A DNA stretch of 10,256 nt from Odoribacteraceae bacterium (lineage in GTDB: Bacteria; Bacteroidota; Bacteroidia; Bacteroidales; Marinifilaceae): positions 1 through 10,256 of the forward strand of contig JAIRXZ010000052.1 of NCBI GenBank assembly GCA_031267995.1, read 5' to 3'. The notes beneath the pieces are model-generated. The model had not been told where the DNA came from and ran no database searches. It worked only from the letters and a program-made list of their open reading frames with translations. Every line of letters begins with the position of its first letter. Positions within the stretch are counted from its first letter, which is position 1. Below, one piece after another: positions 1 through 6,813 of this stretch. The position numbers and the translations under genes are program-made.

Positions 1-187
1 TCTCCTCGCGGTGGAGGCGGGCGGCTTCGTCGGTCTCCTCCTGGGCGGTGGCGATGACCGCGGGGTCGGTGGAGAAGGCGATGGCGTCCACCAGCTCCTT
101 TCCCATTTCACTGAGGCAGTTGGCGGCGATGAGGTGCCGTATTTTGTTGAAATTTATCTTCGCCTCGAAATTCGCGGGGTAGATCAT
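1..187 (-). CDS. mutS2: MutS2 family protein, N-terminal 62 codons (partial, runs off the window)
   Basis: The minus strand from 187 opens a frame that stays open to the window edge (62 codons plus one base). It begins MIYPANFEAKINFNKIRHL and continues with a CLSEMGKELVDAIAFSTD-like stretch. This matches the start of Bacteroidota MutS2 proteins as I know them (MIYP-NFE-KI-F--IR-L, then a C-LS-LG segment and a helix). MutS2 is a cytoplasmic MutS-related ATPase, with C-terminal KOW and Smr domains in full-length members, that acts in suppression of recombination or rescue of collided ribosomes; none of those domains lies inside the window. Its ATG overlaps the stop of the upstream DUF1573 gene as ATGA (184-187), which suggests co-transcription and translational coupling. 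The assignment rests on the first ~45 residues only, but the match is distinctive. Confidence 0.82.
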   Translation of the reverse strand, partial: MIYPANFEAKINFNKIRHLIAANCLSEMGKELVDAIAFSTDPAVIATAQEETDEAARLHREE

Positions 188-882
188 CGGGGAGGGGTGA
201 TCGTTACGTGGATGGTTCCCGTGGCGCCTTCGCTGGTGTGGAGGGTGACACTCTCGCGCCTGGTTTGGGCGCTTTCGCCCGCGGGGTTGTAGATGAATAC
301 GAGGCTGCCGCGGGATCCGGGGAGGAAGAGGACGGGGGTGTAGTCGATGGTGATGTCGCCGGGTTTGGAGATGGAGGTGATGGCTATTTTCTTTTTGCCG
401 TCGTTGATGAGCGGGATGATGCGCGAGCGGGTGGCGGCGTCCAGGCGGATGGTGTCCGTGGCGGCGCGGAGGGAGCCGATGGCGAAGGGGTAGTCCCGCT
501 GCAGGTCGAGGGCGCGGGCGATGACCTCCCCGCTGATTTCCAACCGGGTGGTGGTGTTTCCCGACGAGTAGACGGTGATCCGCTTGGTGAATCGCCCCGA
601 CAGGCCGGCCGGGCTGAGGTTGACGGTGAGGGTTCCCCGGTCGCCCGGCAACACGGGGTGGTTGCTCCATTCCGGGACGGTGCAGCCGCAGGAAGTTTCG
701 GCGTCGATGATCAGCACCGGGACGCTTCCCTTGTTGACGAAAGTGAAGGTGTGGGAGAGGGACCCCCCGGTGGCCTCGATCCGCCCGAAGTCGTGGGTTT
801 TCTCGGTGAAGAGAATCTTCGGCCGCTGCCCCGTGACCGCGAGGGGCAGGGAAAGCAGCAAAAACAGTAAACTCTTTGTCAT
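184..882 (-). CDS. DUF1573 domain-containing exported protein
   Basis: This 232-residue protein starts with a Sec-type signal peptide: MTKSLLFLLLSLPLAVTGQ, a short basic end followed by a hydrophobic run. No lipobox cysteine is visible, so it is probably periplasmic or secreted rather than a lipoprotein. Residues ~24-118 form the DUF1573 beta-sandwich, recognised by THDFGRI (29-35), FTFVNKGSVPVLI (46-58), the hallmark TSCGCTVPEW (63-72, Cys65 and Cys67) and a LPGDRGTLTV strand. Residues ~120-232 look like a second Ig-like or ASH-type domain without the cysteines. The family is very common in Bacteroidota and its role is unknown; a cell-envelope or adhesion role is only inference. It has its own promoter, divergent from rpsO, and its stop overlaps the mutS2 start. 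The ATG at 882 is chosen because the signal peptide begins there and a -7-like element lies 20 bp upstream. Confidence 0.85.
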   Translation of the reverse strand: MTKSLLFLLLSLPLAVTGQRPKILFTEKTHDFGRIEATGGSLSHTFTFVNKGSVPVLIIDAETSCGCTVPEWSNHPVLPGDRGTLTVNLSPAGLSGRFTKRITVYSSGNTTTRLEISGEVIARALDLQRDYPFAIGSLRAATDTIRLDAATRSRIIPLINDGKKKIAITSISKPGDITIDYTPVLFLPGSRGSLVFIYNPAGESAQTRRESVTLHTSEGATGTIHVTITPPR

Positions 883-902
883 CGTTTGAATTGTTACCGT
901 CG

Positions 903-910
903 CGAAATTA
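903..910 (-). promoter_or_regulatory. Probable -7 element for the DUF1573-mutS2 transcript
   Basis: Read on the minus strand, 910 to 903 is TAATTTCG and continues CGAC. It fits the Bacteroidota -7 consensus TAnnTTTG with one change (C for the third T) and sits 20 bp before the ATG, as the other elements in this window do (20-26 bp). No clear -33 TTTG box was found upstream, so this rests on the -7 match and the consistent spacing. Confidence 0.5.
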
Positions 911-995
911 GGGATAAAATCTAAAAATCGCCCGGCGGCCGGCTAAATCTCGAAAAATTCCCGACGCTACACTTTCCGGTATCAATTAAATTACA

Positions 996-1003
996 TACTT
1001 TCG
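996..1003 (+). promoter_or_regulatory. Probable -7 element for rpsO
   Basis: TACTTTCG followed by CGACG lies 26 bp before the rpsO ATG. It matches TAnnTTTG with one change and shares the CGAC extension with the divergent promoter at 903-910. A TTTC at 973-976, 19 bp upstream, could be a degenerate -33 box. The predicted leader is about 20 nt and A-rich just before the start codon. Confidence 0.55.
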
Positions 1004-1029
1004 CGACGTTAAACTTAAAAAAGAGAATC

Positions 1030-1299
1030 ATGTATTTGACATCCGAAAAGAAAGAAGAGCTTTTTTCGACGTACGGGAAGTCCAATAAAGATACCGGCTC
1101 GGCAGAGTCCCAGGTGGCTTTATTTTCCTACCGTATCGCTCACCTGACCGAGCACCTGAAGCAACACCGTAAGGATTTTGCGACGCAACGGGCGCTGATT
1201 AAATTAGTAGGAAAACGTAGGGCCTTGCTGGACTATACCAAGCGGGAGGATATCGAAAGGTATCGAGCGCTTATCAAAGCATTGAACATACGTAAATAA
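1030..1299 (+). CDS. rpsO: 30S ribosomal protein S15
   Basis: This 89-residue protein has the usual family length. The S15 signature is intact: the YGKSNKDTGSAESQVALF block (15-32) that contacts 16S rRNA, HLTEHLKQHRKDFATQRAL (38-56) and LVGKRRALLDY (59-69), ending IERYRALIKALNIRK. S15 is a primary binder of the 16S rRNA central domain during 30S assembly, and in several bacteria it represses its own translation; no autoregulatory leader structure is obvious in the short leader here. The ATG follows an A-rich stretch with a GAGA core (CTTAAAAAAGAGAATC). pnp lies immediately downstream, an arrangement found in many bacteria. Codon use is balanced, unlike the A+C-rich genes further right. Confidence 0.98.
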   Translation: MYLTSEKKEELFSTYGKSNKDTGSAESQVALFSYRIAHLTEHLKQHRKDFATQRALIKLVGKRRALLDYTKREDIERYRALIKALNIRK

Positions 1300-1303
1300 T
1301 CGC

Positions 1304-1335
1304 AAGACAATCCGGGGTTCGCTTCGGATTGTTTT
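1304..1335 (+). terminator. Hairpin between rpsO and pnp (terminator or attenuator)
   Basis: AAGACAATCCG (1304-1314) pairs with CGGATTGTTTT (1325-1335): 11 bp including one G-U, with a 10-nt loop and a short, interrupted T run (TTTTCT). It is weak for an intrinsic terminator, so readthrough into pnp is likely. In Enterobacteria the rpsO-pnp spacer carries an RNA processing hairpin used in PNPase autocontrol. A similar role here is possible but unproven. Confidence 0.55.
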
Positions 1336-1407
1336 CTATAAAGATATGCCCTTCTTCCCTGTACTAAACGTCATGAAGAAAGTGAGTTCTAATTGAAAAC
1401 AAAGAGT

Positions 1408-3588
1408 ATGAATGTAATTGAAAAGAAGATTACCCTAAAAGACGGCAGGGAAATCACGCTGCAAACCGGGAAACTGGCCAAACAGGCCGACGGGGCCGTC
1501 GTGTTGACAATGGGTAGCTCGATGCTGCTTGCCACCGTGGTCTCGGCGCAAGAAGCCGGCGAGGACGTGGATTTCATGCCGCTGTCCGTGGACTACAAGG
1601 AGAAATTTTCGGCGGTAGGACGCTTCCCGGGGGGATTTACCCGGAGGGAAGGACGGCCGTCGGACTACGAGATACTTGTCTCCCGACTGATCGATAGGGC
1701 GCTCCGGCCGCTGTTCCCGGACGACTATCACGCGGAGACGTTCGTCCAAGTGACCCTCTACTCCGGCGACGACGAGTCCACGCCGGACGCCCTGGCCGGG
1801 TTGGCCGCCTCCGCGGCGTTGGCCGTGAGCGACGTCCCCTTCCACGGGCCGATTTCCGAGGTGCGGGTAGCGCGCATCAACGGGGTGTTTAAAATCAATC
1901 CCGTGAAGAGCGAGTTGGCCAACGCCGACCTCGATATCATCGTGGCCGCCACGATAGAGAATATCATGATGGTGGAGGGCGAAATGAAAGAGGTTTCCGA
2001 GCAGGTGATGCTGGAGGCCATCAAGTTCGCCCACGAGGCCATCAAGGTACAATGCCAGGCGCAACTCGAGCTGGCCGAGGCCGTGAACAAGGAAAAAAGA
2101 ACCTATTGCCACGAAAATAACGACGAGGAGCTGCGGAAAACCGTCTGGGAAAAATGCTACGACAAGGCTTACGCCGTGGCTCGCCAGTGCAACGCCGACA
2201 AGAAATTGCGCGGGAAGCTCTTCGAGCAAGTGCGGGAGGAGTTCCTGGAGACCATCCCCGAAGAGGATCGGGACGGAAAAAAATCCCTCGTGGGACGCTA
2301 CTACCACGACGTCGAAAAAGAGGCCGTGCGCCGGATGATCCTCGACGAGGGGATGCGCCTGGACGGACGAGCCACCAACCAAATTCGCCCCATCTGGTGC
2401 GAGGCAGGCACCCTCCCCGGCCCCCACGGTATGGCCATATTCACCCGCGGCGAAACCCAAGCGCTGGCAACAGCCACGCTGGGCACCAAGCTGGACGAGA
2501 AAATCGTGGACGAAGCCACGGCGCAAGGCAAGGAAAAATTCCTCCTCCACTACAACTTCCCCCCCTTCTCCACCGGCGAGGCCAAACCCACGCGGGGAGT
2601 CGGTCGGCGCGAAGTAGGACACGGAAACCTGGCGCACCGCGCCCTGCGGGCAGTGATGCCGGACAACTATCCCTACACGGTACGCATCGTCTCGGACGTC
2701 CTCGAATCCAACGGATCATCCTCCATGGCAACAGTCTGCTCCGGCACGCTCGCCCTGATGGACGCCGGCATCCCGATCAAGAAACCCGTCACGGGCATCG
2801 CGATGGGACTGATCACCGACAAGGGATGCGCCAAATACGCCGTCCTCTCGGACATCCTGGGCGACGAGGATCACCTCGGTGACATGGACTTCAAAGTCAC
2901 CGGCACCGTCGACGGCATCACCGCCACCCAAATGGATATCAAGGTGGACGGACTCCCCTACGAAATCCTGGAAAAAGCATTGGAACAAGCCAGGCAGGGA
3001 CGCCTCCACATCATGAACATCATCACCGAGACACTCCCCGCACCGCGTCCCGACCTGAAACCCCATGCACCGCGCATGGTCACCCTCACCGTGGACAAAG
3101 ACCAAATCGGCGCCATCATCGGCCCCGGCGGGAAGATCATCCAGGATATCCAGGAAAAATCCGGAGCCGTCATCGTCATCGAAGAGGAAGGCAACGTGGG
3201 CATCGTCACCATCTCCGGCACCAACGCCGAGTCCATCGCCATCGCGGTGGGACGGGTGAGAGCCATCGCCGTCAAGCCGGAAGTCGGTGAAATCTACGAA
3301 GGAGTAGTCAAGAGCATCACCACGTTCGGCGCCTTCGTCGAGTTCGTGCCCGGCAAAGACGGCCTCCTCCACATCTCCGAGATCGAGCACAGACGCCTGG
3401 AAAAAGTAGAAGACGCCCTCAAAGAAGGAGACAGAATCACCGTGAAACTGATCGACATCGATCCCAAAACGGGCAAATTCAAACTCTCCCGCAAGGCGCT
3501 ACTCCCCAAACCGGAAAGACCGGCCGGGGGAGAAGACCACGGGCGAAACGACCACCAATACCGGGGGCCAAAACCCCGGCGGGACTAA
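1408..3588 (+). CDS. pnp: Polyribonucleotide nucleotidyltransferase (PNPase)
   Basis: This 726-residue protein degrades RNA 3'-to-5' by phosphorolysis, normally as a trimer. Domains in order: first RNase PH-like core (~5-145, with FSAVGRFPGGFTRREGRPSD), all-helical linker (~150-300), catalytic second RNase PH core (~310-550), KH (~555-615, G572-P-G-G loop in GAIIGPGGKII) and S1 (~623-695, GEIYEGVVKSITTFGAFVEF). A basic, proline-rich tail (~697-726) follows. GDEDHLGDMDF (485-495) carries the conserved metal/catalytic aspartates D486 and D492, so it should be active. I chose ATG 1408 (MNVIEKKITLKDGRE) over the in-frame TTG at 1393, because homologues begin here and an AAACAAAGAGT leader precedes it. 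It follows rpsO by 108 bp and ends at a strong terminator. Leucine and valine codons drift from CTG/TTG and GTG toward CTC and GTC along the gene. Confidence 0.97.
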   Translation: MNVIEKKITLKDGREITLQTGKLAKQADGAVVLTMGSSMLLATVVSAQEAGEDVDFMPLSVDYKEKFSAVGRFPGGFTRREGRPSDYEILVSRLIDRALRPLFPDDYHAETFVQVTLYSGDDESTPDALAGLAASAALAVSDVPFHGPISEVRVARINGVFKINPVKSELANADLDIIVAATIENIMMVEGEMKEVSEQVMLEAIKFAHEAIKVQCQAQLELAEAVNKEKRTYCHENNDEELRKTVWEKCYDKAYAVARQCNADKKLRGKLFEQVREEFLETIPEEDRDGKKSLVGRYYHDVEKEAVRRMILDEGMRLDGRATNQIRPIWCEAGTLPGPHGMAIFTRGETQALATATLGTKLDEKIVDEATAQGKEKFLLHYNFPPFSTGEAKPTRGVGRREVGHGNLAHRALRAVMPDNYPYTVRIVSDVLESNGSSSMATVCSGTLALMDAGIPIKKPVTGIAMGLITDKGCAKYAVLSDILGDEDHLGDMDFKVTGTVDGITATQMDIKVDGLPYEILEKALEQARQGRLHIMNIITETLPAPRPDLKPHAPRMVTLTVDKDQIGAIIGPGGKIIQDIQEKSGAVIVIEEEGNVGIVTISGTNAESIAIAVGRVRAIAVKPEVGEIYEGVVKSITTFGAFVEFVPGKDGLLHISEIEHRRLEKVEDALKEGDRITVKLIDIDPKTGKFKLSRKALLPKPERPAGGEDHGRNDHQYRGPKPRRD

Positions 3589-3590
3589 AT

Positions 3591-3628
3591 AAAAAACGCG
3601 GGCGATGATTTATCGCTCGCGTTTTTTT
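3591..3628 (+). terminator. Strong intrinsic terminator after pnp, probably bidirectional
   Basis: Left arm 3591-3606 (AAAAAACGCGGGCGAT) pairs with 3612-3627 (ATCGCTCGCGTTTTTT) with a single G-U and a 5-nt loop. The ten-base core is followed by a run of eight T, and the matching A run on the left would make it work in both directions. It starts 3 bp after the pnp stop and its T run ends at the pdxA -7 element. Confidence 0.92.
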
Positions 3629-3636
3629 TAACTTCG
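3629..3636 (+). promoter_or_regulatory. Probable -7 element for the pdxA-like/GH125 operon
   Basis: TAACTTCG, continuing CGAACG, lies 21 bp before the ATG at 3658 and matches the elements upstream of rpsO and DUF1573 (TAnnTTCGCGA). Its first base is the last T of the pnp terminator tract, so any -33 contact would fall inside the terminator stem. Confidence 0.5.
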
Positions 3637-3657
3637 CGAACGTTAATCAAAACAGCG

Positions 3658-4749
3658 ATGGAAAACAAACTCAAAGTAGGCATCACGCACGGGGACGCGA
3701 ACGGCATCTCCTACGAACTCATCATAAAACTTTTATTTGACAACTGGATATGCGAACTCTGCACCCCCATCCTGTACGGGTCATCCAAAGTCGCCGCGTA
3801 CTACCGTAAAGTACTCGACATGGAAAACTTCAGCCTCAACTCCATCAGGACGCCGGCCGAAGCCAACACCAAAAGAGCAAACATCATCCAGTGCGTCGAC
3901 GACAACCTCAAAGTAGAAATCGGCAAAGAAACGGCAGAATCCGCCTTCGCCGCCACCGCCTCCCTCAACAGCGCACTCCAGCACCTGGACAAGCGCGAAA
4001 TAGACATCATCATCATGACCCCGCAAGGCGAGGCCAGCTTCGCGCGCGCCGGCAACAGGGGATTCCCCGAATACCTCGCCAAAACATACAACGTCCCCGA
4101 AATCATGACCATCCTCGTCGGTGAAAACATCAAAATCGGCTTCGTCACGGAAAGCCTCCCGCTCCGCGAAGTCCCCCCCCTCATCACCGCCAAAAACCTC
4201 GGCAGGAAACTACAAATGCTCCACGGCAGCCTGAAGATCGACTTCAGCATCACCAAGCCAAAAATCGCAGTACTCGCGCTAAACCCGCACCCAAAAACGG
4301 GAAACGGCGGCGAAGAAGCCAACGCCATCATCCCGGCCATCGAGCGCGCCAGGCAAAACGGCATCATGGCCGTCGGCCCCTTCCCCGCCGACCACTTCTT
4401 CTCCGACCAGCTATATGAAAACTTCGACGCCGTCCTCGCCATGTACCACGACCAGGGACTCATCCCCTTCCAATCCCTCCCCAACGGCCCCGGCGCCGCC
4501 TACGTCACAGGCATCCCGGGCGTCTGCGCCTTCCCCCTCGACACCCCCGGCTGGGACATCGCCGGCCAAGGCATCGCCAACGCGCAAGGACTACGCGACG
4601 CCCTCTACCTCGCCACCGACGTCTTCAACAACCGAAGGGAAAACCTGCAACTACTCAAAAACCCGCTCCCACACTACGACGTCGCCAACAACAGCAACGA
4701 AAGCGACCTCAACGTGGAACAAATCGAGGGAGTGCGAGACGACATCTAA
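3658..4749 (+). CDS. PdxA-family protein with degraded active site
   Basis: This 363-residue protein aligns along its length with PdxA, the NAD-dependent 4-hydroxythreonine-4-phosphate dehydrogenase of vitamin B6 synthesis: GITHGDANGISYELI (8-22), ELCTPILYGSSKVAAYYRK (33-51), VLALNPH (205-211), AMYHDQG (261-267) and WDIAGQG (299-305). Two metal histidines remain (H211 and H264, E. coli 211/266). Other key residues, by recalled E. coli numbering, are gone. The GHTE motif (H136/T137) reads GFPE. The metal ligand in TTHLPL (H166) is Ser166 in TESLPL. K274 is Q272, N283 is A281, R292 is C290, and RTSxxHGTA is replaced by CAFPLDTPG. The K-containing PINK/PVHK segment reads TPQGEASF (121-128). The frame is intact with consistent codon use, so it looks maintained rather than decaying. 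Ordinary PdxA activity is doubtful, so I give no symbol. It has its own promoter and is followed 12 bp later by the GH125 gene. Confidence 0.85.
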   Translation: MENKLKVGITHGDANGISYELIIKLLFDNWICELCTPILYGSSKVAAYYRKVLDMENFSLNSIRTPAEANTKRANIIQCVDDNLKVEIGKETAESAFAATASLNSALQHLDKREIDIIIMTPQGEASFARAGNRGFPEYLAKTYNVPEIMTILVGENIKIGFVTESLPLREVPPLITAKNLGRKLQMLHGSLKIDFSITKPKIAVLALNPHPKTGNGGEEANAIIPAIERARQNGIMAVGPFPADHFFSDQLYENFDAVLAMYHDQGLIPFQSLPNGPGAAYVTGIPGVCAFPLDTPGWDIAGQGIANAQGLRDALYLATDVFNNRRENLQLLKNPLPHYDVANNSNESDLNVEQIEGVRDDI

Positions 4750-4761
4750 CACCGCGAAAAA

Positions 4762-6180
4762 ATGACCACCCGAAGAGATTTCCTGAAAAAAGGAGGAATG
4801 ATCCTGGCTGCCACCGCCGTCAACGTCACCCCCCTCAAGCACATCCTCGCCAACACCCCCGCCGCGGGAACCTACGAAACCAAACGCCCCCCGCTCCCCG
4901 ACAGGAAATTCACCTCGCGGGCGGTAGAAGAACTCATCGCCAAAACAAAACAACAAATCAGCGACCCCAAGCTCGCCTGGATGTTTGAAAACTGCTTCCC
5001 GAACACCCTCGACACCACCGTCGACTTCCAAATCGCCGACGGACGCCCGGACACCTTCGTCATCACGGGAGACATCGACGCCATGTGGCTAAGAGACTCC
5101 GCCGCCCAGGTATGGCCATACCTCCCCCTCTGCAAACAAGACGAGCCGCTCCGCCTGCTCATCGCCGGCGTCATCAACCGCCAAACCAAATGTATCCTCC
5201 TCGACCCCTACGCCAACAGCTTCACCCGCGAGGAACAAACCAGCGAATGGGCATCGGACATCACCACCATGAAACCGGGCATACACGAACGCAAGTGGGA
5301 AATCGACTCCCTCTGCTACCCCGCGCGCCTCGCCTACCACTACTGGAAAACCACCGGCGACACCGCCATCTTCGACGCCGCCTGGACGCGCGCCGCCCGC
5401 CTCACCCTCCAAACATTCTGCGAACAACAACGAAAAAACGGACGCGGCCCCTACCGCTTCGCCCGGAAAACAGACCGGCAGCTGGACACCCTCTGCAACG
5501 ACGGCTACGGCCACCCCCTCAACCCCGTCGGCCTCATCGCCTCCATGTTTCGCCCGTCGGACGACGCCACCACCTTCGGGTTCCTCGTCCCCTCCAACCT
5601 CTTCGCCATCATATCCCTCCGTCAAATCGCCGAAATCGCCCAGCGCGTCACCCGCGACACCGCCCTCGCCTCCGACTGCAACCGCCTCGCCGACGAAGTA
5701 CAAAACGCCATCCGCCAACACGCCATCATCAACCACCCCAAGCACGGAAACGTCTACCCCTACGAAATCGACGGCTTCGGAAACGCCTACCTCACCGACG
5801 ACGCCAACATCCCCAGCCTCCTCTCCCTCCCCTACCTGGGAGCCGTCGCGCAGGACGACCCCGTCTACGCCAACACCCGCCGCCTCGTCTGGAGCGAAGA
5901 CAACCCCTACTTCTTCCGTGGCGCCGCCGCCGAGGGAACGGGAGGCCCGCACATCGGTCCGGACATGATATGGCCAATGAGCATCATCACCCGCGCCCTC
6001 ACCAGCCGCGACCGCGACGAAATCACCCGCCTCCTCCAAACCCTCCGGGACACCGACGCCAACACCGGCTTCATGCACGAATCCTTCCACAAAAACGACC
6101 CCTCCAAATTCACCCGTCGCTGGTTCGCCTGGGCAAACACCCTCTTCGGCGAACTCGTCATCAAACACGCGAACACCTGA
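4762..6180 (+). CDS. GH125 family glycoside hydrolase (exo-alpha-1,6-mannosidase-like), Tat-exported
   Basis: This 472-residue protein belongs to GH125, whose characterised members remove terminal alpha-1,6-linked mannose from mannans and N-glycans. A Tat signal leads (TRRDFLKKGGMILAATAV, matching S/T-R-R-x-F-L-K), so it should be exported folded to the periplasm. Family motifs of the (alpha/alpha)6 barrel are present: TGDIDAMWLRDSAAQVWPY (102-120), KWEIDSLCYPARLAY (178-192), GLIASMFRPSDDAT (257-270), GFGNAYLTDDANIPSLLSLP (338-357), GPHIGPDMIWPM (395-406) and GFMHESFHKNDPSKFTRRWF (436-455). By a constant offset from the Clostridium perfringens enzyme as I remember it, D267 (FRPSDD) would be the general acid and E440 (MHES) the base. 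Length is typical. It shares an operon with the PdxA-like gene, an unusual pairing, and no SusC/SusD or other mannan genes lie in the window. No clear terminator follows its TGA. Confidence 0.92.
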   Translation: MTTRRDFLKKGGMILAATAVNVTPLKHILANTPAAGTYETKRPPLPDRKFTSRAVEELIAKTKQQISDPKLAWMFENCFPNTLDTTVDFQIADGRPDTFVITGDIDAMWLRDSAAQVWPYLPLCKQDEPLRLLIAGVINRQTKCILLDPYANSFTREEQTSEWASDITTMKPGIHERKWEIDSLCYPARLAYHYWKTTGDTAIFDAAWTRAARLTLQTFCEQQRKNGRGPYRFARKTDRQLDTLCNDGYGHPLNPVGLIASMFRPSDDATTFGFLVPSNLFAIISLRQIAEIAQRVTRDTALASDCNRLADEVQNAIRQHAIINHPKHGNVYPYEIDGFGNAYLTDDANIPSLLSLPYLGAVAQDDPVYANTRRLVWSEDNPYFFRGAAAEGTGGPHIGPDMIWPMSIITRALTSRDRDEITRLLQTLRDTDANTGFMHESFHKNDPSKFTRRWFAWANTLFGELVIKHANT

Positions 6181-6302
6181 CCGCCGCCGCGAAACAGCGC
6201 GCCCGGCCAAACATCTTCAAACGTCACCCCCGCGTCCCCCTCCGGCCCCTATTTTCTCGTCGATAAGTGAAACGCGCGCTGGCGAGAGTGAAAAAAAATT
6301 TG

Positions 6303-6310
6303 TAAACTTG
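6303..6310 (+). promoter_or_regulatory. Probable -7 element for the ankyrin/DUF1266 cassette
   Basis: TAAACTTG followed by CG lies 20 bp before the ATG at 6331, the same spacing as the other candidates. It fits TAnnTTTG with one change. It sits in a 150-bp gap (6181-6330) that otherwise shows no ORF, no RNA gene and no convincing terminator for the GH125 gene, only an A8 run at 6291-6298 and A-rich leader sequence. No clear -33 box was seen. Confidence 0.5.
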
Positions 6311-6330
6311 CGCCGGAAACAAAAAATATC

Positions 6331-6807
6331 ATGTACAACCCCATCGCCCCTCGCGGCACAGGCCTCACCCCCGGGCTAAACGACAACACGAACGACCTCT
6401 CGGCCGGCTACCGGCTGATGACCAACCAACACCACGTAGACGCGTTACTCTTCTGGCTCTCGCGCGACCAGGAAAACACCGTCGTCCAGTACAACACCGC
6501 CCTCTGTCACCTCCTCGCGGGAGACCCCGTCCGGGCGCGCGAACGCCTCGAAGCCTGCATCAGAAACATCAGGATCACCCGTCCCATCCCCGCCAACGCC
6601 GCCACCAACAACCTCCTCCAGGCAGAAGCACGATCCGCCAACTACAAAAACCCACTCTCCCCGGAAAGCCTCACCCTCTGCCCGGAACTCGTCCTCGCCC
6701 GCGCCAACAGGCTCCTCTACGACACCTGCCTGCAACAAGGCGACGACACCACCGCCCGTCGCCTCGCCGCCACGCTCGCGCACAAACAATACTCGAACAT
6801 AAAATAA
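6331..6807 (+). CDS. Small TPR-like hypothetical protein, first gene of the ankyrin cassette
   Basis: I do not recognise a named family for this 158-residue protein. Residues 1-30 are Gly/Pro/Asn-rich and probably unstructured. The rest looks helical, with two stretches resembling tetratricopeptide repeats: VVQYNTALCHLLAGDPVRAR (51-70, continuing ERLEACIRNI) and ARANRLLYDTCLQQGDDTTA (123-142, continuing RRLAATLAH). Between them is a linker of ~40 residues. No signal peptide or membrane segment is seen, so it is likely a cytoplasmic adaptor. The ATG follows an A-rich leader (GGAAACAAAAAATATC) and a promoter-like element. Only 6 bp separate it from the ankyrin gene, so the two are very likely co-translated. 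A protein-binding role is inferred from the repeats only. Confidence 0.75.
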   Translation: MYNPIAPRGTGLTPGLNDNTNDLSAGYRLMTNQHHVDALLFWLSRDQENTVVQYNTALCHLLAGDPVRARERLEACIRNIRITRPIPANAATNNLLQAEARSANYKNPLSPESLTLCPELVLARANRLLYDTCLQQGDDTTARRLAATLAHKQYSNIK

Positions 6808-6813
6808 CACACC

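Noticed and set aside
1373..1396. Seven-codon upstream ORF (MKKVSSN) before pnp
   Set aside because: It could be a leader peptide, but ORFs this short occur by chance and no regulatory structure supports it.
1393..1407. In-frame TTG start extending pnp by five codons
   Set aside because: ATG 1408 matches the homologous N-terminus and has an A-rich, GAGT-containing leader; TTG 1393 has neither support.
3561..3579. CCGGGG/CCCCGG hairpin at the end of pnp
   Set aside because: It lies in the coding sequence of the basic tail and has no T run; the true terminator is at 3591-3628.
5089..6210. Long antisense and other-frame ORFs over GH125, pnp and the ankyrin genes
   Set aside because: They are low-complexity (Gly/Val/Glu or Pro/Arg/Ser/Thr-rich), overlap well-supported genes, and result from the A+C-rich coding strand lacking stops in other frames.
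6195..6281. 8-bp inverted repeat CAGCGCGC (6195-6202) and GCGCGCTG (6274-6281) downstream of GH125
   Set aside because: The arms are short and 71 nt apart, with no T-tract directly following; in GC-rich DNA this is likely chance rather than a terminator.
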